A DNA stretch of 64,000 nucleotides, taken from the NCBI RefSeq assembly GCF_000010345.1, contig NC_009663.1, positions 1,736,001 to 1,800,000 on the forward strand. Reading direction: 5' to 3'. Each line of letters begins with the position of its first letter. Within the stretch, counting starts at the first letter, position 1. Positions 25,293 to 35,513 of the stretch are shown piece after piece. The translations under genes and the position numbers were made by a program. The notes under the pieces were generated by a model. It was not told where the DNA came from. It made no database searches and saw only the letters and a program-made list of their open reading frames with translations. Source of the stretch: Sulfurovum sp. NBC37-1. Its GTDB lineage: Bacteria; Campylobacterota; Campylobacteria; Campylobacterales; Sulfurovaceae.

Positions 25293-27131
25293 ATGGCAGC
25301 AAAAGACAGCATGAAAAACGTAGAGGCATTATTTAAATCTAAAAAGAAAGGCGATGTGGTCACCTTTGAAAACATCGCCAAAGAATTCGGTAAACAAGTT
25401 ACAGCTGCCCAGGCGAAGAAGATCCATAAACTTTCCGAAGAGAACAAAGTCAATATTATTTCTGCTTCCGAATATGCCAGTTACCTCATAGCAAAAGAGA
25501 AAAAACGAAGAGAAGATGCCAGAAAAAAAGGCGGTTCAGAGGAAGATGAGTTCGATCTGCATAAAGAGAAAGAGCTTCTCGAGTGGAGCCGTTCCGACTC
25601 TCCTGTCAGAATGTACCTGCGTGAAATGGGAAAGATCCCGCTACTGACCAAAGAAGAAGAAGTTGACCTCTCCAAGCGTATCGAGGAAGGTGAGGACATC
25701 ATCATTGATGCCATCTGTTCCGTACCGTACCTCATCGGCTACATCCTCAACTACAAAGAACCTCTGCTCAACCGAGAAAGACGTGTCAAGGAGCTTTTCA
25801 AAAGTTTTGAAGATGACAAAAGCGATTCGGACGATGATGCAGCGGAAGGCGAAGACGGCGGAGACGGTACACCAAAGAATGACAAAAGGGTCAAGCAGGT
25901 CGTAGAGAGCTTCAAAAAACTCGAAAAGGCCAAAAAAGAGTGGATGAAAGCACGCGAAGACCTTGAGAAATTCATGGAAACAGAGACCGACCCTGTCAAG
26001 ATCACCCACGAAAGACTCAAGATCGCCTTTAAAAAAGAGCAGCTTAAAGCTGCCCTGCTCGATCTCGGGCCGACATCCAAGCTGATCAACGAACTGGTCA
26101 AAGCTATGGAGACTGCACTCAAAAGTGATGACAGTTTCGACAAAGAGCTCAAGCGTCTCGAGTACAAACTCCCGCTTTTCAACGATACACTCAAAGAAAA
26201 CCACCAAAAGATCCTCGACAATATCATCAATATGGACAAAGAAGATATTATTGATGCCGTACCTGAAACGACTATGGTAAGTACCTATGTGGAGATCAAA
26301 AAACTTTTCGAGACCAGAGAAGCGAGTAAAGGGGGCTTTGATCTCTCCGAAGAAAAACTCCAGGCAATCCTGGAACAGATCCGTCAGGGTAAAGCAAAGA
26401 GTGAAGTGGCCAAGACGCGTATGGCGAAGTCGAACCTCAGACTGGTCGTCTCCATCGCCAAACGTTACACCAACAGAGGCCTTCCCTTCCTCGACCTCAT
26501 CCAGGAGGGGAACATCGGCCTGATGAAAGCGGTCGACAAGTTCGAGTATGAAAAAGGATACAAGTTCTCCACCTATGCGACATGGTGGATCCGCCAGGCG
26601 ATCAGCCGTGCCATTGCGGACCAGGCAAGGACTATCCGTATCCCTATCCATATGATAGAGACGATCAACCGTATCAACAAGATCATCAGAAAGCATCTCC
26701 AGGAGACCGGGAAAGAGCCCGATCTCGAAACGATCGCCAAAGAAGTAGGACTGACCGTGGACAAGGTCAAAAATGTCATCAAGATCACCAAAGAGCCAGT
26801 CTCTCTCGAAACACCTGTGGGTGACGAGGATGACGGCAGATTCGGTGACTTCATCGAGGATAAAACGACATTGTCCCCTACAGATGCCGTCCTCAAGGAC
26901 GACCTTAACAACCAGATTGACGAGGTACTTGACCAGCTCAACGAAAGAGAAAAAGCCGTCATTAGAATGCGTTTTGGACTGCTTGAAGATGAGAGCGACA
27001 GAACACTAGAAGAGATCGGTAAAGAACTCAATGTCACCAGAGAGCGAGTCAGACAGATAGAGTCCTCGGCCATCAAAAAGCTGAAACATCCGAAGGTCGG
27101 ACGTAAGCTTAAGAATTATATCGAAGAGTAA
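25293..27131 (+). CDS. rpoD: primary sigma factor sigma-70
   Basis: 612 residues. Region 1.2 is at about residue 104 ([17 protein letters not shown]); an acidic non-conserved insert follows ([14 protein letters not shown]). Region 2 is at about 375-440 ([51 protein letters not shown]), region 3 follows, and region 4 has the helix-turn-helix ([23 protein letters not shown]). It is the housekeeping sigma factor, consistent with the many TATAAT-type boxes in the window. Confidence 0.98.
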   Translation: MAAKDSMKNVEALFKSKKKGDVVTFENIAKEFGKQVTAAQAKKIHKLSEENKVNIISASEYASYLIAKEKKRREDARKKGGSEEDEFDLHKEKELLEWSRSDSPVRMYLREMGKIPLLTKEEEVDLSKRIEEGEDIIIDAICSVPYLIGYILNYKEPLLNRERRVKELFKSFEDDKSDSDDDAAEGEDGGDGTPKNDKRVKQVVESFKKLEKAKKEWMKAREDLEKFMETETDPVKITHERLKIAFKKEQLKAALLDLGPTSKLINELVKAMETALKSDDSFDKELKRLEYKLPLFNDTLKENHQKILDNIINMDKEDIIDAVPETTMVSTYVEIKKLFETREASKGGFDLSEEKLQAILEQIRQGKAKSEVAKTRMAKSNLRLVVSIAKRYTNRGLPFLDLIQEGNIGLMKAVDKFEYEKGYKFSTYATWWIRQAISRAIADQARTIRIPIHMIETINRINKIIRKHLQETGKEPDLETIAKEVGLTVDKVKNVIKITKEPVSLETPVGDEDDGRFGDFIEDKTTLSPTDAVLKDDLNNQIDEVLDQLNEREKAVIRMRFGLLEDESDRTLEEIGKELNVTRERVRQIESSAIKKLKHPKVGRKLKNYIEE

Positions 27132-27135
27132 TCAC

Positions 27136-27244
27136 AACGTCATCCTGATACCGGATCGGAGTCCGGCATGACGGTTTCAGGATCCCCTTGGAAATTCCAT
27201 ATTCCCGCCCTCAAGAGATTCTGAAATAAATTCAGAATGACGTT
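27136..27244. repeat. ~109-bp MITE-like element with 13-bp terminal inverted repeats
   Basis: The ends AACGTCATCCTGA and TCAGAATGACGTT are inverted with one mismatch. Inside are a CCGGA/TCCGG hairpin and a TGAA-TTCA palindrome. The text type (GTCATCC...GGATGAC-like ends) is common among small dispersed palindromic elements in bacteria. It fills the whole spacer between rpoD and the next gene. No second copy was recognised in the window. Confidence 0.6.
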
Positions 27245-27265
27245 TCCGTCACCAGGAGAAATCAC

Positions 27266-28018
27266 ATGATGTCCCAACCCCAATTCTTCACTCTCATCAT
27301 CGGCACCGAGATCCTCAACCGCAGACGCGAGGATAAGCATTTCGACTTTGTGACAAGAACACTGGCCAATAAAGGTGCAAAGCTCACCGGTTCTTTCATC
27401 ATAGAAGATGACCCTGCCCTCATCGTTCAGACCATAAAGTTCATCGCTTCGCAGCCCAACCCTGTGCTCTTCTCTTTTGGCGGCATAGGCTCCACGCCCG
27501 ACGACCATACACGCAAATGTGCGGCCATCGCACTTCGTAACGGAAAGCTCTATGAACATCCCGAAGCCAAAAAGATCATTGAGGAAAAACTGGGTAAAGA
27601 GGCTTACCCCCACCCCATTAAAATGGCCCAGCTTCCCAAAGGGGCAGAACTCCTTGACAACCCGGTGAACAAGATGCCCGCCTTTTCTCTAGACGAACGC
27701 TACTTCTTCATGCCCGGTTTCCCGGAAATGAGCCATCCCATGGTGGAAGAGATCGTGGCAAAGCTGCTGCCGGAATCAAAACCCTACTACCGCTATACGC
27801 TTACCGCTTTGTGCAAAGAGAACGAGCTCATCGAAGTGATGGAGCAGATGCCCAAAGAGGTGGAGTTCTCCTCTCTCCCCAAACTCTACACCGACGGATG
27901 GAGGGTTTCCATCTCGGTGGCTTCACACGACGAAGAAAAAGCAAAAGAGGCCTTCCAGCGCTACATCGATCTGCTTGAGAAAAAACAGATCCGCTACGGC
28001 CTGAACGACGAAGCCTGA
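27266..28018 (+). CDS. CinA-N/MoaB-type molybdopterin-binding domain protein
   Basis: 250 residues. The GTEILNRR start and the FSFGGIGSTPDDHTRKC block are the MoCF-biosynthesis fold shared by MoaB, MogA and CinA. FFMPGFPEMSHPM and a C-terminal alpha/beta part with PKLYTDGWRVSISV resemble the CinA N-domain. The amidase domain of full CinA is absent. Such stand-alone proteins have been linked to FAD or NMN pyrophosphatase-type activity, so the substrate is open. AGGAG precedes the double ATG. Confidence 0.75.
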   Translation: MMSQPQFFTLIIGTEILNRRREDKHFDFVTRTLANKGAKLTGSFIIEDDPALIVQTIKFIASQPNPVLFSFGGIGSTPDDHTRKCAAIALRNGKLYEHPEAKKIIEEKLGKEAYPHPIKMAQLPKGAELLDNPVNKMPAFSLDERYFFMPGFPEMSHPMVEEIVAKLLPESKPYYRYTLTALCKENELIEVMEQMPKEVEFSSLPKLYTDGWRVSISVASHDEEKAKEAFQRYIDLLEKKQIRYGLNDEA

Positions 28019-28026
28019 ATTGTTTC

Positions 28027-29211
28027 ATGACCTATAGAGAAACCCTCAAACATCCTGTTGTCGCCAGACTTTCGCTCATACAGCTCATCTCCTATTTCGG
28101 TACCTGGTTCTCCCAGGTGGCCATCTTCTCCATGCTCGTCTTTTTCGGGGCCGACGAAATGACCATCGCGCTCACCGCAGCCATGGCGATGCTACCAGCC
28201 GTCGTTCTTGCGCCGCTCATCGGCATTGTCATCGACAGGGTCGATTTCAAAAAGCTGATGCTTGCTATGCTACTTGTCGAGATCGCTGCAACACTGTGTT
28301 TCATCTTCATCGATTCACTTGCCTTTGTCTGGGTGCTTATGATACTCATCTTTCTGCGCTCGGCCGCCGCTTCCTTGCTCTTTTCGGCGGAGATGGCGCT
28401 CTTTCCCAAACTGCTCAAAGGTCAGATGCTCAAGAACACAAACGAGATCCACTCCATCATCTGGTCCTTCACCTACGCTTCGGGCATGGCCGTGGGAGGC
28501 ATCGTAACCTACTACATCGGTTTTGATGCGGCCTTTGTAACAGATGCACTGCTCTACTCCGTAGCCGTACTGCTGCTTCTGGGACTCAGGCTCAAACTTG
28601 AAAAGAGTACGCATGTCAGTTCCGTTCCAAAAATGCTCAAAGAAGGCTTTACCTACCTCAAAAGCGAACGAAAACTGATACACCTCATCGTACTGCATGC
28701 CTCCGTGGGACTGACCAGCTTTGACGCGCTCATCACCCTGCTGGCGGACTTCCGCTACAAAGAGTTCATCGCCGTACCGCTGGCCATCGGGATGATGAAC
28801 GCCACGCGCGCGCTAGGTCTGATGATCGGCCCGTTCTTCATAGGCAAGATCATCTCCAAAGAGAACCTGCACTGGTTCTTTCTGCTTCAGGGAACTGCCA
28901 TAGTGCTCTGGTCACTGCTTGAGCAGCACTTCTACCTCGCACTCATCGGCCTCTTTGTCACCGGCTTTTTTATCACCATACTGTGGTCCTATACTTATCT
29001 GCTCATTCAGGAAGCCACCGAGCCCAAATACATGGGCCGTGTCATCTCCTACAATGACATGGTCTTCATGCTCACCAATGTCGCTACGGCACTTTTCATC
29101 GGGAGCGCTTCAAAATGGGGACTGTCACTGGAATTCATTACCGCCGCTTTGGGTCTGGGGTTTGTCTTTTTTTCACTCTATTACGGATGGTTCAGAAAGA
29201 GATACCTATAA
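28027..29211 (+). CDS. MFS transporter, EntS/MFS_3-like
   Basis: 394 residues with about 12 hydrophobic segments. The family loop between segments 2 and 3 is GIVIDRVDFKKLMLAM. The EntS/MFS_3 subgroup exports small molecules, including siderophores; nothing nearby names a substrate. It starts 8 bases after the CinA-like gene and overlaps the convergent YtfJ-like gene by six bases. Confidence 0.85.
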   Translation: MTYRETLKHPVVARLSLIQLISYFGTWFSQVAIFSMLVFFGADEMTIALTAAMAMLPAVVLAPLIGIVIDRVDFKKLMLAMLLVEIAATLCFIFIDSLAFVWVLMILIFLRSAAASLLFSAEMALFPKLLKGQMLKNTNEIHSIIWSFTYASGMAVGGIVTYYIGFDAAFVTDALLYSVAVLLLLGLRLKLEKSTHVSSVPKMLKEGFTYLKSERKLIHLIVLHASVGLTSFDALITLLADFRYKEFIAVPLAIGMMNATRALGLMIGPFFIGKIISKENLHWFFLLQGTAIVLWSLLEQHFYLALIGLFVTGFFITILWSYTYLLIQEATEPKYMGRVISYNDMVFMLTNVATALFIGSASKWGLSLEFITAALGLGFVFFSLYYGWFRKRYL

Positions 29212-29724
29212 GTTTTTCTCAATGAGCGCAAGTACACTCTTTATCTCTTTATCCGACAGTTTTCCGAACTTTTTATAGATCAGCTTACCACTTTTATCAA
29301 AGATAAGGATATCAGAATTGTCATCTGCAAGGTCCCACTTCTTCAATACTACCTTTTTCTTGTCTTTAACGTAGATCGTATCGGGAAACTCTTTCTGCTT
29401 GGCTTTGAGCTTGGACTCCAGAATGACATTGGGAAGCCAGGTAGCCGCCAGATTGATAACGGCTACGGAAGCATATTTTTTCCTGTCAAAATGGCGTTTT
29501 TTGAGTGCCTGTGTCAAAGCTTTGTTCAGATCACGCTCGTCAGGGTCCACATAAAAAAGGATATGCACTTTACCCTTCAGCATGGAAGAGCTCCAAGCCG
29601 TTCCATCGACCTTTCCGCCGCTTGCACCGCTCAACTCTACACTCGGCGGTACTTTCCCCAATTCGATAGCCATACTGCTTACAGCTGTCAATAGACAACC
29701 CAAGATAATCTTTTTCATAGTCAA
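29206..29724 (-). CDS. periplasmic YtfJ-like thioredoxin-fold protein
   Basis: 172 residues with a signal peptide (IILGCLLTAVSSMA). The KGKVHILFYVDPDERDLNKAL block and YASVAVINLAATWLPN resemble the YtfJ family, a thioredoxin-like fold lacking a CxxC pair. Function unknown. Confidence 0.75.
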   Translation of the reverse strand: MTMKKIILGCLLTAVSSMAIELGKVPPSVELSGASGGKVDGTAWSSSMLKGKVHILFYVDPDERDLNKALTQALKKRHFDRKKYASVAVINLAATWLPNVILESKLKAKQKEFPDTIYVKDKKKVVLKKWDLADDNSDILIFDKSGKLIYKKFGKLSDKEIKSVLALIEKNL

Positions 29725-29764
29725 ACCTTCTCTTTTATTTTATAGTACCATTCTTTCATAAATA

Positions 29765-29965
29765 TTATACCCCGCTGTCCGTTTTTTCGTTGTCCAGGTA
29801 TCTGCTTACCTCTGCTACGGTCCCTTTGGAAATACGTTCTTGATAGTCTGACCGGAAAAGCCTTGCTCTCTCTTTAGAGTTGGTAATAAAATAAACAAAA
29901 ACATTTCGATTCCCTATGATCAACTTTGCAGTACTAGAAGGTTTTATTACCCGCATAAATTTCAT
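29765..29965 (-). pseudogene. C-terminal fragment of an N-acetylmuramoyl-L-alanine amidase
   Basis: The last ~45 codons (ITNSKERARLFRSDYQERIS through VSRYLDNEKTDSGV) match the C-terminus of the amidase at 62830-63603 (ITNSKERKRLFTSDYQERIA and VSRYLDNRKVDIGV). Upstream of this the sequence is unrelated, so the catalytic domain is missing. The remaining frame is coupled by ATGA to kpsS. It marks the left boundary of the capsule locus with the same gene family found at the right boundary. Confidence 0.85.
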
Positions 29966-31152
29966 CTAAACTCTACAGGGAAAAGACCATAAAAACTTCC
30001 ATTCAATTGCGTTGTTTCTATAAGATATCTTTTAAATTTCAAATATAACAGTTTATCTGGTTTTTTACACTGGTGCCAAAATTTTTTGAGAGACATACCT
30101 TTGCTGGTCAATCCCTCTATATCATAAATCGCATTGCCCAGTGTTATTGTCGGTGTATTATGCCCAATAGACGAAAAACCGACTGTACTGTTAATCGTTA
30201 TGGTACCAATAGCATGCTTTAAGCAGGTGGGAAGATGTACATCATGTAAAATAATAATACGTTTTTCTATGTCAAGAAGTTGGGCCTGCTGTCTGATAAA
30301 TACCGTATAGTCCCTGCGGCCTCTATCAACAGGATGATGCTTGAAAAGAAGGTATCGGCCCACTGGTGCATGACGTGCAAACGATTCGAGTACTTCAATA
30401 ATAAATTTTTCGATCGACCTGTAATTTGAGTGCTGAAGTATCTGAAAGTCGTTATATGTCTGAAGGGGCACGAAATAGTAGTATCCGGAAAGACCACCCC
30501 TTATCAAAGAATCATATCTTCTCTCAGTTAACATATATAAGCCTTTTCTCAAAAAACTTCTTATTCCATAAAAGGCCTCTTTTATCGCAGAAAAATCACG
30601 ATGGTGTTCATAAAAGGGGTATCGAAAAAAGAAAATGTTTGCAGCTGCATAATAAAGTGTCGCACTGAGAATCATCTTGAGTTTACTATGCCGAGCATGC
30701 TTTGGACTTTCAATCTCTACATTCGGCAAAGCATGATAAAAAGATGCCTTTCTTGGCATCTGGCTAAAACCGTTTACACCGAATCGTTCCAAGGTAATAT
30801 AGTGTGGCCTGACATACCCTTCTTCAAATACATAAACTTCTATTTTCATTCGGTATGCGACTTTTTTTGCAATCTTCTGGTAAGGCCTGCAATCTCCAAA
30901 AAGGAAAATCTTCTCTATTTTTCTATTTTTCAAAAATTGTTCCAGGAACTTCTCCCATGCAGAGAGTGTTCCTCTATAAGGCATATAATTGTCAGCATAG
31001 GAAAAAAGTCGGTCACCCATATTGAGACCGATACGAAAAGTGACACCACCATTTTTACGGAGAAAACGGTCAAGCTTTTTGAAAAAAAAGCCCATTGGTC
31101 CCTGTAGAAGGAGCACATGTTTACCCTGCATATTTTCTATTTTAGCTTTCAC
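29962..31152 (-). CDS. kpsS: capsule Kdo-linker transferase KpsS
   Basis: KpsS adds the first beta-Kdo to phosphatidylglycerol as start of the poly-Kdo linker of group 2-type capsules. The N-terminal VLLLQGPMGFFFKKLDRFLRK, the KIFLFGDCRPYQKIAK block, FEEGYVRPHYITLE and GTITINSTVGFSSIGHNTP are typical. 396 residues. Its start overlaps the end of kpsC by 11 bases. Confidence 0.93.
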   Translation of the reverse strand: MKAKIENMQGKHVLLLQGPMGFFFKKLDRFLRKNGGVTFRIGLNMGDRLFSYADNYMPYRGTLSAWEKFLEQFLKNRKIEKIFLFGDCRPYQKIAKKVAYRMKIEVYVFEEGYVRPHYITLERFGVNGFSQMPRKASFYHALPNVEIESPKHARHSKLKMILSATLYYAAANIFFFRYPFYEHHRDFSAIKEAFYGIRSFLRKGLYMLTERRYDSLIRGGLSGYYYFVPLQTYNDFQILQHSNYRSIEKFIIEVLESFARHAPVGRYLLFKHHPVDRGRRDYTVFIRQQAQLLDIEKRIIILHDVHLPTCLKHAIGTITINSTVGFSSIGHNTPTITLGNAIYDIEGLTSKGMSLKKFWHQCKKPDKLLYLKFKRYLIETTQLNGSFYGLFPVEFR

Positions 31153-33163
31153 CCAAAACCACCCTCATTGCCAACCGTATTTTACGGGTTATCCAATTTC
31201 TTGTATAAAAATACCAACGGTATGAAAGATCGCTATTATATCTTCTTTTTTCTTTTTCAACAGCTTCAAAAAGCACTTCTGCCTCACAAAAACAACCCGT
31301 TTTAGGATCGATATAACGGGGGTATACAATATATACCGCAGCAATCATCTGTAAAAGTGTTATCTTTTTTGTACGTCTTGCATACTTCCTGGCATCTATG
31401 GTCAGTCCCCATCCTGCATAAAAAGGCATTCCGTAAGTATAAACTTCTTTACTCCTAAGCATTCCCTCAAAACCGCTCAAAGATGTAATGGTATGCACTT
31501 CGTTACACTGATGTAAAAGTGCCGGCAGCGATACATCCTTAATCATAATATCTGCATATTTTTCTATCATACCTTTTGATACTTTTCCTCTTCTATTCCC
31601 TGCCTGAACATCTGGATGCGGCTTGTAAATGATATATGCATCGGGCTTTATTTCTCTTACTTTTCTCAATAATTCAAAATTCGTCATTCCATCTCCACCA
31701 TACACGATCGATGCGTCATCTTCCACCTGTCCTATAACAAGGGCAACAATCTGTTTCGGCTTAAGGGTCGGCAGCAAAACTTCCTTGTCACCTTCTATGT
31801 TGTATTTTGATATATTATTTTCTACAAGATAATTTTGTACCCATTTCGCTCTCTCAAGCAATACTTCATCAAACTCCAGGTTTTGCAGGATATATTCAAG
31901 ATCACTTACCGTTGTCGGGTCGAAATATATCCCTCTTCTGTCAACCACCAGCGAATATGGTCTGGTAAGATCAGAACCCAGCGAAACTGACCTTACAAAA
32001 CCATCCTCTATTCGATACATAGGCAGATTGTTCTTTTTTGCATAAATCACTACCTCGGAAAAATCTTTTTTACCCCATATAAAAACTTTTGAATCTTTGT
32101 CAATTCTTTTCTCTGCGGCACACTTCAGACTATTGCAAAAAAAACACTGGTTACGCTGCAAAGGTTTGAAAAAAAATTTGATGGATCTTTGTTTCCATCG
32201 TGAAAAACCAAAAAAATAAAGCTTTCCGTTATTGTCTTGATATAGAGACCTGTATCGCTGAATCATTTCGATCGTCTCGATAATATCACACTCTTTTTTT
32301 CCATATGGATTGTAATATTCACTATAGAGAATGTACGCTCCCGCAAAAATCTCCTCCATGCTTAACTGTCGTTTTCTCCTTTTGCAAAAAACTCTGTCAT
32401 CCGTAAGCCCCCAGCCGGCATAAAAAGGCATACCGAAACAAACTACCTTTTTGCCCAACAGCAGCGCTTCAAATCCCATTTGTGAGGTCTGAGTATACAC
32501 TTTGTCAAATGCTTCCATTAATACGACCGGATTGATCTCCTCATCTATAATACGACAATGTTTTCCTGCAAAATCTATATCTATACTGGAAGCTTTTCTG
32601 CCCGACAACACATCGGGATGTATTTTCACATAGACTTCACAATCCCTGTTTTCCTCTATCGCACATACGATCATCTCTTTTGCATCAAACTGTTTTGTCA
32701 TACCATAGCACAATGAGGCATCTCCTGCCGTCTGCGCAACGATCAGCACTTTTCTGGCCGGGCTTTCAAGATAATCTGGAAGCTTTGCATAGACATGATT
32801 GTATTTTGAAATTTTGTATGCTTTTATCAATTCGATAGCGCGCTTCGCCGTCTCCATACATTTTGCATCGTTCCCAAAATTATACGTATTAAAAATATTT
32901 TCAAGTCTTGAAGGCCTTGTCGCGTCATAATAGATACCTACATCATCTTTAACAATCGAAAAAGCCTCCCATCTGTCACTGCCGAGTCCGATAGAGCGTA
33001 TGAAACCGTCTTCGGAGAGAGTAAGCTTTCCGCCAAACACATTATGGCACAGAGAAGCAAAACGGCCGGTTCTTTTTCGACCCCATCCCCTAAATTGTTT
33101 TCCATTGAAGATCTGGACAATGTTATAAATATAAGGGAAAATATTTATCTTTTTAAGTAGCAT
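31142..33163 (-). CDS. kpsC: dual-domain beta-Kdo transferase KpsC
   Basis: 673 residues made of two homologous halves that elongate the poly-Kdo linker with alternating linkages. Each half carries DGFIRSIGLGSD / DGFVRSVSLGSD, a YKPHPDV or KIHPDV motif, and PFYAGWGLT. The halves begin near residues 1 and 330. It lies four bases downstream of the GT2 gene and upstream of kpsS. Confidence 0.95.
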   Translation of the reverse strand: MLLKKINIFPYIYNIVQIFNGKQFRGWGRKRTGRFASLCHNVFGGKLTLSEDGFIRSIGLGSDRWEAFSIVKDDVGIYYDATRPSRLENIFNTYNFGNDAKCMETAKRAIELIKAYKISKYNHVYAKLPDYLESPARKVLIVAQTAGDASLCYGMTKQFDAKEMIVCAIEENRDCEVYVKIHPDVLSGRKASSIDIDFAGKHCRIIDEEINPVVLMEAFDKVYTQTSQMGFEALLLGKKVVCFGMPFYAGWGLTDDRVFCKRRKRQLSMEEIFAGAYILYSEYYNPYGKKECDIIETIEMIQRYRSLYQDNNGKLYFFGFSRWKQRSIKFFFKPLQRNQCFFCNSLKCAAEKRIDKDSKVFIWGKKDFSEVVIYAKKNNLPMYRIEDGFVRSVSLGSDLTRPYSLVVDRRGIYFDPTTVSDLEYILQNLEFDEVLLERAKWVQNYLVENNISKYNIEGDKEVLLPTLKPKQIVALVIGQVEDDASIVYGGDGMTNFELLRKVREIKPDAYIIYKPHPDVQAGNRRGKVSKGMIEKYADIMIKDVSLPALLHQCNEVHTITSLSGFEGMLRSKEVYTYGMPFYAGWGLTIDARKYARRTKKITLLQMIAAVYIVYPRYIDPKTGCFCEAEVLFEAVEKEKRRYNSDLSYRWYFYTRNWITRKIRLAMRVVLGES

Positions 33164-33166
33164 GTC

Positions 33167-34117
33167 TTACCTGTACCTATTTGTTAAAAGCAGTTTGAAA
33201 AAAAATTTTATTCTGAACGAAAGATCCCTTTTTAGTAATGAGTATCTCAAAAGATCAACAGATATGGCTATCCTATTTTTTGCAAATTCCAAATATGCAA
33301 GATAGGCACGCAGGATCCTTCTGTCTTTAGGAAGATCAACTTTTTCATAGAGCTCTTTCAGATAGTATTTTCTGTTTGTCTCCATATTTGGAAGCCTGAT
33401 ATCCCTGTTCCACTTAAATTTTTTTGGTAGTAGACTCATACGCGAATTACTTGTATTTGTATCATGTATTCGGTATTGCACTAGAGGCTGCTGCAATGTT
33501 TTTCTAACTCCGAACAGTTCATTGTTTACACCTATCCAATAGTCATGCGAATCCAGTTTGTCCGGGAACGGCAAGACGATCTCTTTGAGTTTTCCGTTTA
33601 TCAGCATCGTGTTCCCCATAATACCGCACGGCCCAAGTATATGCCCTAGATCCTTTCTCTCTTTTAGTCTGTATTTTCTATATCTGAAGTAGGAGTAGTA
33701 CAATACACTCTCATTCCCATCGATCATACAGAGGTCGGAATGCACCAGGCACGGTTTTCCTCTATGCAGAGACTCCAGCTTCATCATTGCATCCATCGAT
33801 ATCGCTATTTTGTTCTTTTGCCATATATCATCTTGGTCACAAAAGAAAATATACTCTTCACATGAGTTTTTCAGCATATGCTCAAAGTGCTTTACAAAAC
33901 CGAGGCATACAGGGTTTTTGGTAGAAAAAATAACATCGGGATATTCTTTTTTGTAAGTGGACAGTATTTTGGGCGTACTGTCTGAGGAATTGTCATCTGA
34001 AATATATATTTTAAAGTTTTTGTATGTCTGTGCAAGTACGGAGTCCAACTGCTGCTTTAAAAACTTTTCACCGTTAAATACGGCAATCAAAACTGCAACC
34101 CTCGGCTTGGAATCCAT
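33167..34117 (-). CDS. GT2-family glycosyltransferase, rhamnosyltransferase-like
   Basis: 316 residues with a GT-A fold: VAVLIAVFNGEKFLKQQLDSVLAQTY, the IYISDDNSSD metal region and FFCDQDDIW as DxD-like block. The DQDDIW version and the RIHDTNTS region are common in rhamnosyl- and related O-chain transferases. It starts one base into the end of the rfbB remnant (TAATG). Confidence 0.85.
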   Translation of the reverse strand: MDSKPRVAVLIAVFNGEKFLKQQLDSVLAQTYKNFKIYISDDNSSDSTPKILSTYKKEYPDVIFSTKNPVCLGFVKHFEHMLKNSCEEYIFFCDQDDIWQKNKIAISMDAMMKLESLHRGKPCLVHSDLCMIDGNESVLYYSYFRYRKYRLKERKDLGHILGPCGIMGNTMLINGKLKEIVLPFPDKLDSHDYWIGVNNELFGVRKTLQQPLVQYRIHDTNTSNSRMSLLPKKFKWNRDIRLPNMETNRKYYLKELYEKVDLPKDRRILRAYLAYLEFAKNRIAISVDLLRYSLLKRDLSFRIKFFFKLLLTNRYR

Positions 34118-34650
34118 TACTTACCGTACTTTTCTAAAGACCACTCAATTGTTTTGACTATACTGCTGTCAAAGTTTTCATCCGCTTTCAAACCCAGTTC
34201 CATCTCTATCTTTATCGTATCAATGGCATGGCGATGGTCATGACCAGTATGATCCTCCACACACGAAATTAGCTCTTTAGAGCTTTTTTTGCCAATATGT
34301 GCCTGTGGCAGTATTTTTTCATCGGTAACCCTCTCGACTATCTGCTGGTTCGTTCTCTCGTTTCGTCTTCCAATATTATAAACACTTTCTGCTTTGTCTG
34401 TATGGTAGTCCAAATCTTTCCCCTTATAATAGTCGGACACATAAAGCCAATCTCTTAAGTTTTTTCCATTATTCCCTTTAATGAAAGTATATTTGGGATC
34501 CACTACGCACTCCCGCAGGTTTGCAGGATCTCCTACATACGTCAGTAGATCCAAATTAACCAGTCTGTAGTCCAAATATTTTTCCAAAAAATAGGGGGCA
34601 AAATTGCTCCCTTTAAAGCCTTCCGTTCCGGTCAGAAAGATCAATTTCAT
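34117..34650 (-). pseudogene. internally deleted dTDP-glucose 4,6-dehydratase
   Basis: About 176 codons remain of a ~345-residue RfbB. The N-terminal Rossmann part (MKLIFLTGTEGFKGSNFAPY) has lost a canonical glycine (usually GGAGFIGSN), runs to YTFIKGN, then jumps directly to NGKNLRDWLYV near residue 190 of the normal enzyme. The YxxxK catalytic segment is missing. The reading frame is still open and coupled by ATGA to rfbD upstream, so it may be translated but cannot be an active dehydratase. Confidence 0.85.
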
Positions 34651-35513
34651 TCTTTTTCCTTTTGTATCTTCTTCAGGCATTCACCCAGGCTTTCTTTCCA
34701 GTACGGAATGCTTATGCCGAATGCCGTTTTGATCTTTGTTTTATTCAGTACACTGTAGTATGGCCTTTTTGCCGGTGTCGGATATGCTTTGGTTTCAATA
34801 GGGGACACTTCGCACTTTACATTCCCCAATTCAAAAATAGCCTTCGCAAGATCAAACCAGGAACAAACCCCCTCGTTTGAAAAATGGTAAACCTCTACAT
34901 TTTCATTTTCGATCTTTGGTACAATCTGTAAAATAGTCTTTGCCAGGTCTCCAGCATATGTCGGCGTCCCGACCTGATCAAAAATCACTCCTAGCTCTTC
35001 CCTCTCCGTACCCAGTCTCAGCATCGTCTTGACGAAGTTATTTCCGAAACTACTGTAAACCCAAGAGGTCCTTATGATGATCGCGTTGTGCGGATTCACC
35101 ATTTTGAGCACCTCTTCTCCCAACAGTTTCGTACTTCCGTAGACTCCGTTCGGGCCGGTTGTATCTTCCTCGACATAAGGCTTGCAGTTTGTCCCATCAA
35201 ATACATAATCGGTAGAGATATGCACCAGTTTCATCTTCCTCATTCTAGCAATCTCGGCCAAATACTTTACGGCAAGATGGTTGACTCTGTCCGCATTTTT
35301 CATCTCCTTTTCCGCTTCATCGACGTCTGTATACGCCGCGCAGTTCAGAATGATGTCGATGGCATTCTCTTCACAGAAACATTCTATAGCATTTCTATCC
35401 GTTATATCGAGCGCATTGGAATCCGTAAAGTAAAAAATGTTCTCCTCCGAAGCTAACGCTCTGATCTCCGAACCCAACTGTCCGTTACTTCCCGTTACCA
35501 GTATATTAGGCAT
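34647..35513 (-). CDS. rfbD: dTDP-4-dehydrorhamnose reductase
   Basis: The last step of dTDP-L-rhamnose synthesis. NILVTGSNGQLGSEI, STDYVFDG, YGSTKLLGE (YxxxK) and RTSWVYS are present. The frame opens further upstream, but MPNILVTG at 35513 overlaps the rfbC end by eight bases and is the family start; about 288 residues. Confidence 0.95.
   Translation of the reverse strand: MPNILVTGSNGQLGSEIRALASEENIFYFTDSNALDITDRNAIECFCEENAIDIILNCAAYTDVDEAEKEMKNADRVNHLAVKYLAEIARMRKMKLVHISTDYVFDGTNCKPYVEEDTTGPNGVYGSTKLLGEEVLKMVNPHNAIIIRTSWVYSSFGNNFVKTMLRLGTEREELGVIFDQVGTPTYAGDLAKTILQIVPKIENENVEVYHFSNEGVCSWFDLAKAIFELGNVKCEVSPIETKAYPTPAKRPYYSVLNKTKIKTAFGISIPYWKESLGECLKKIQKEKE

Noticed and set aside
25641-26696. 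Minus-strand 351-codon frame opposite rpoD
   Set aside because: Antisense shadow of the conserved sigma factor.
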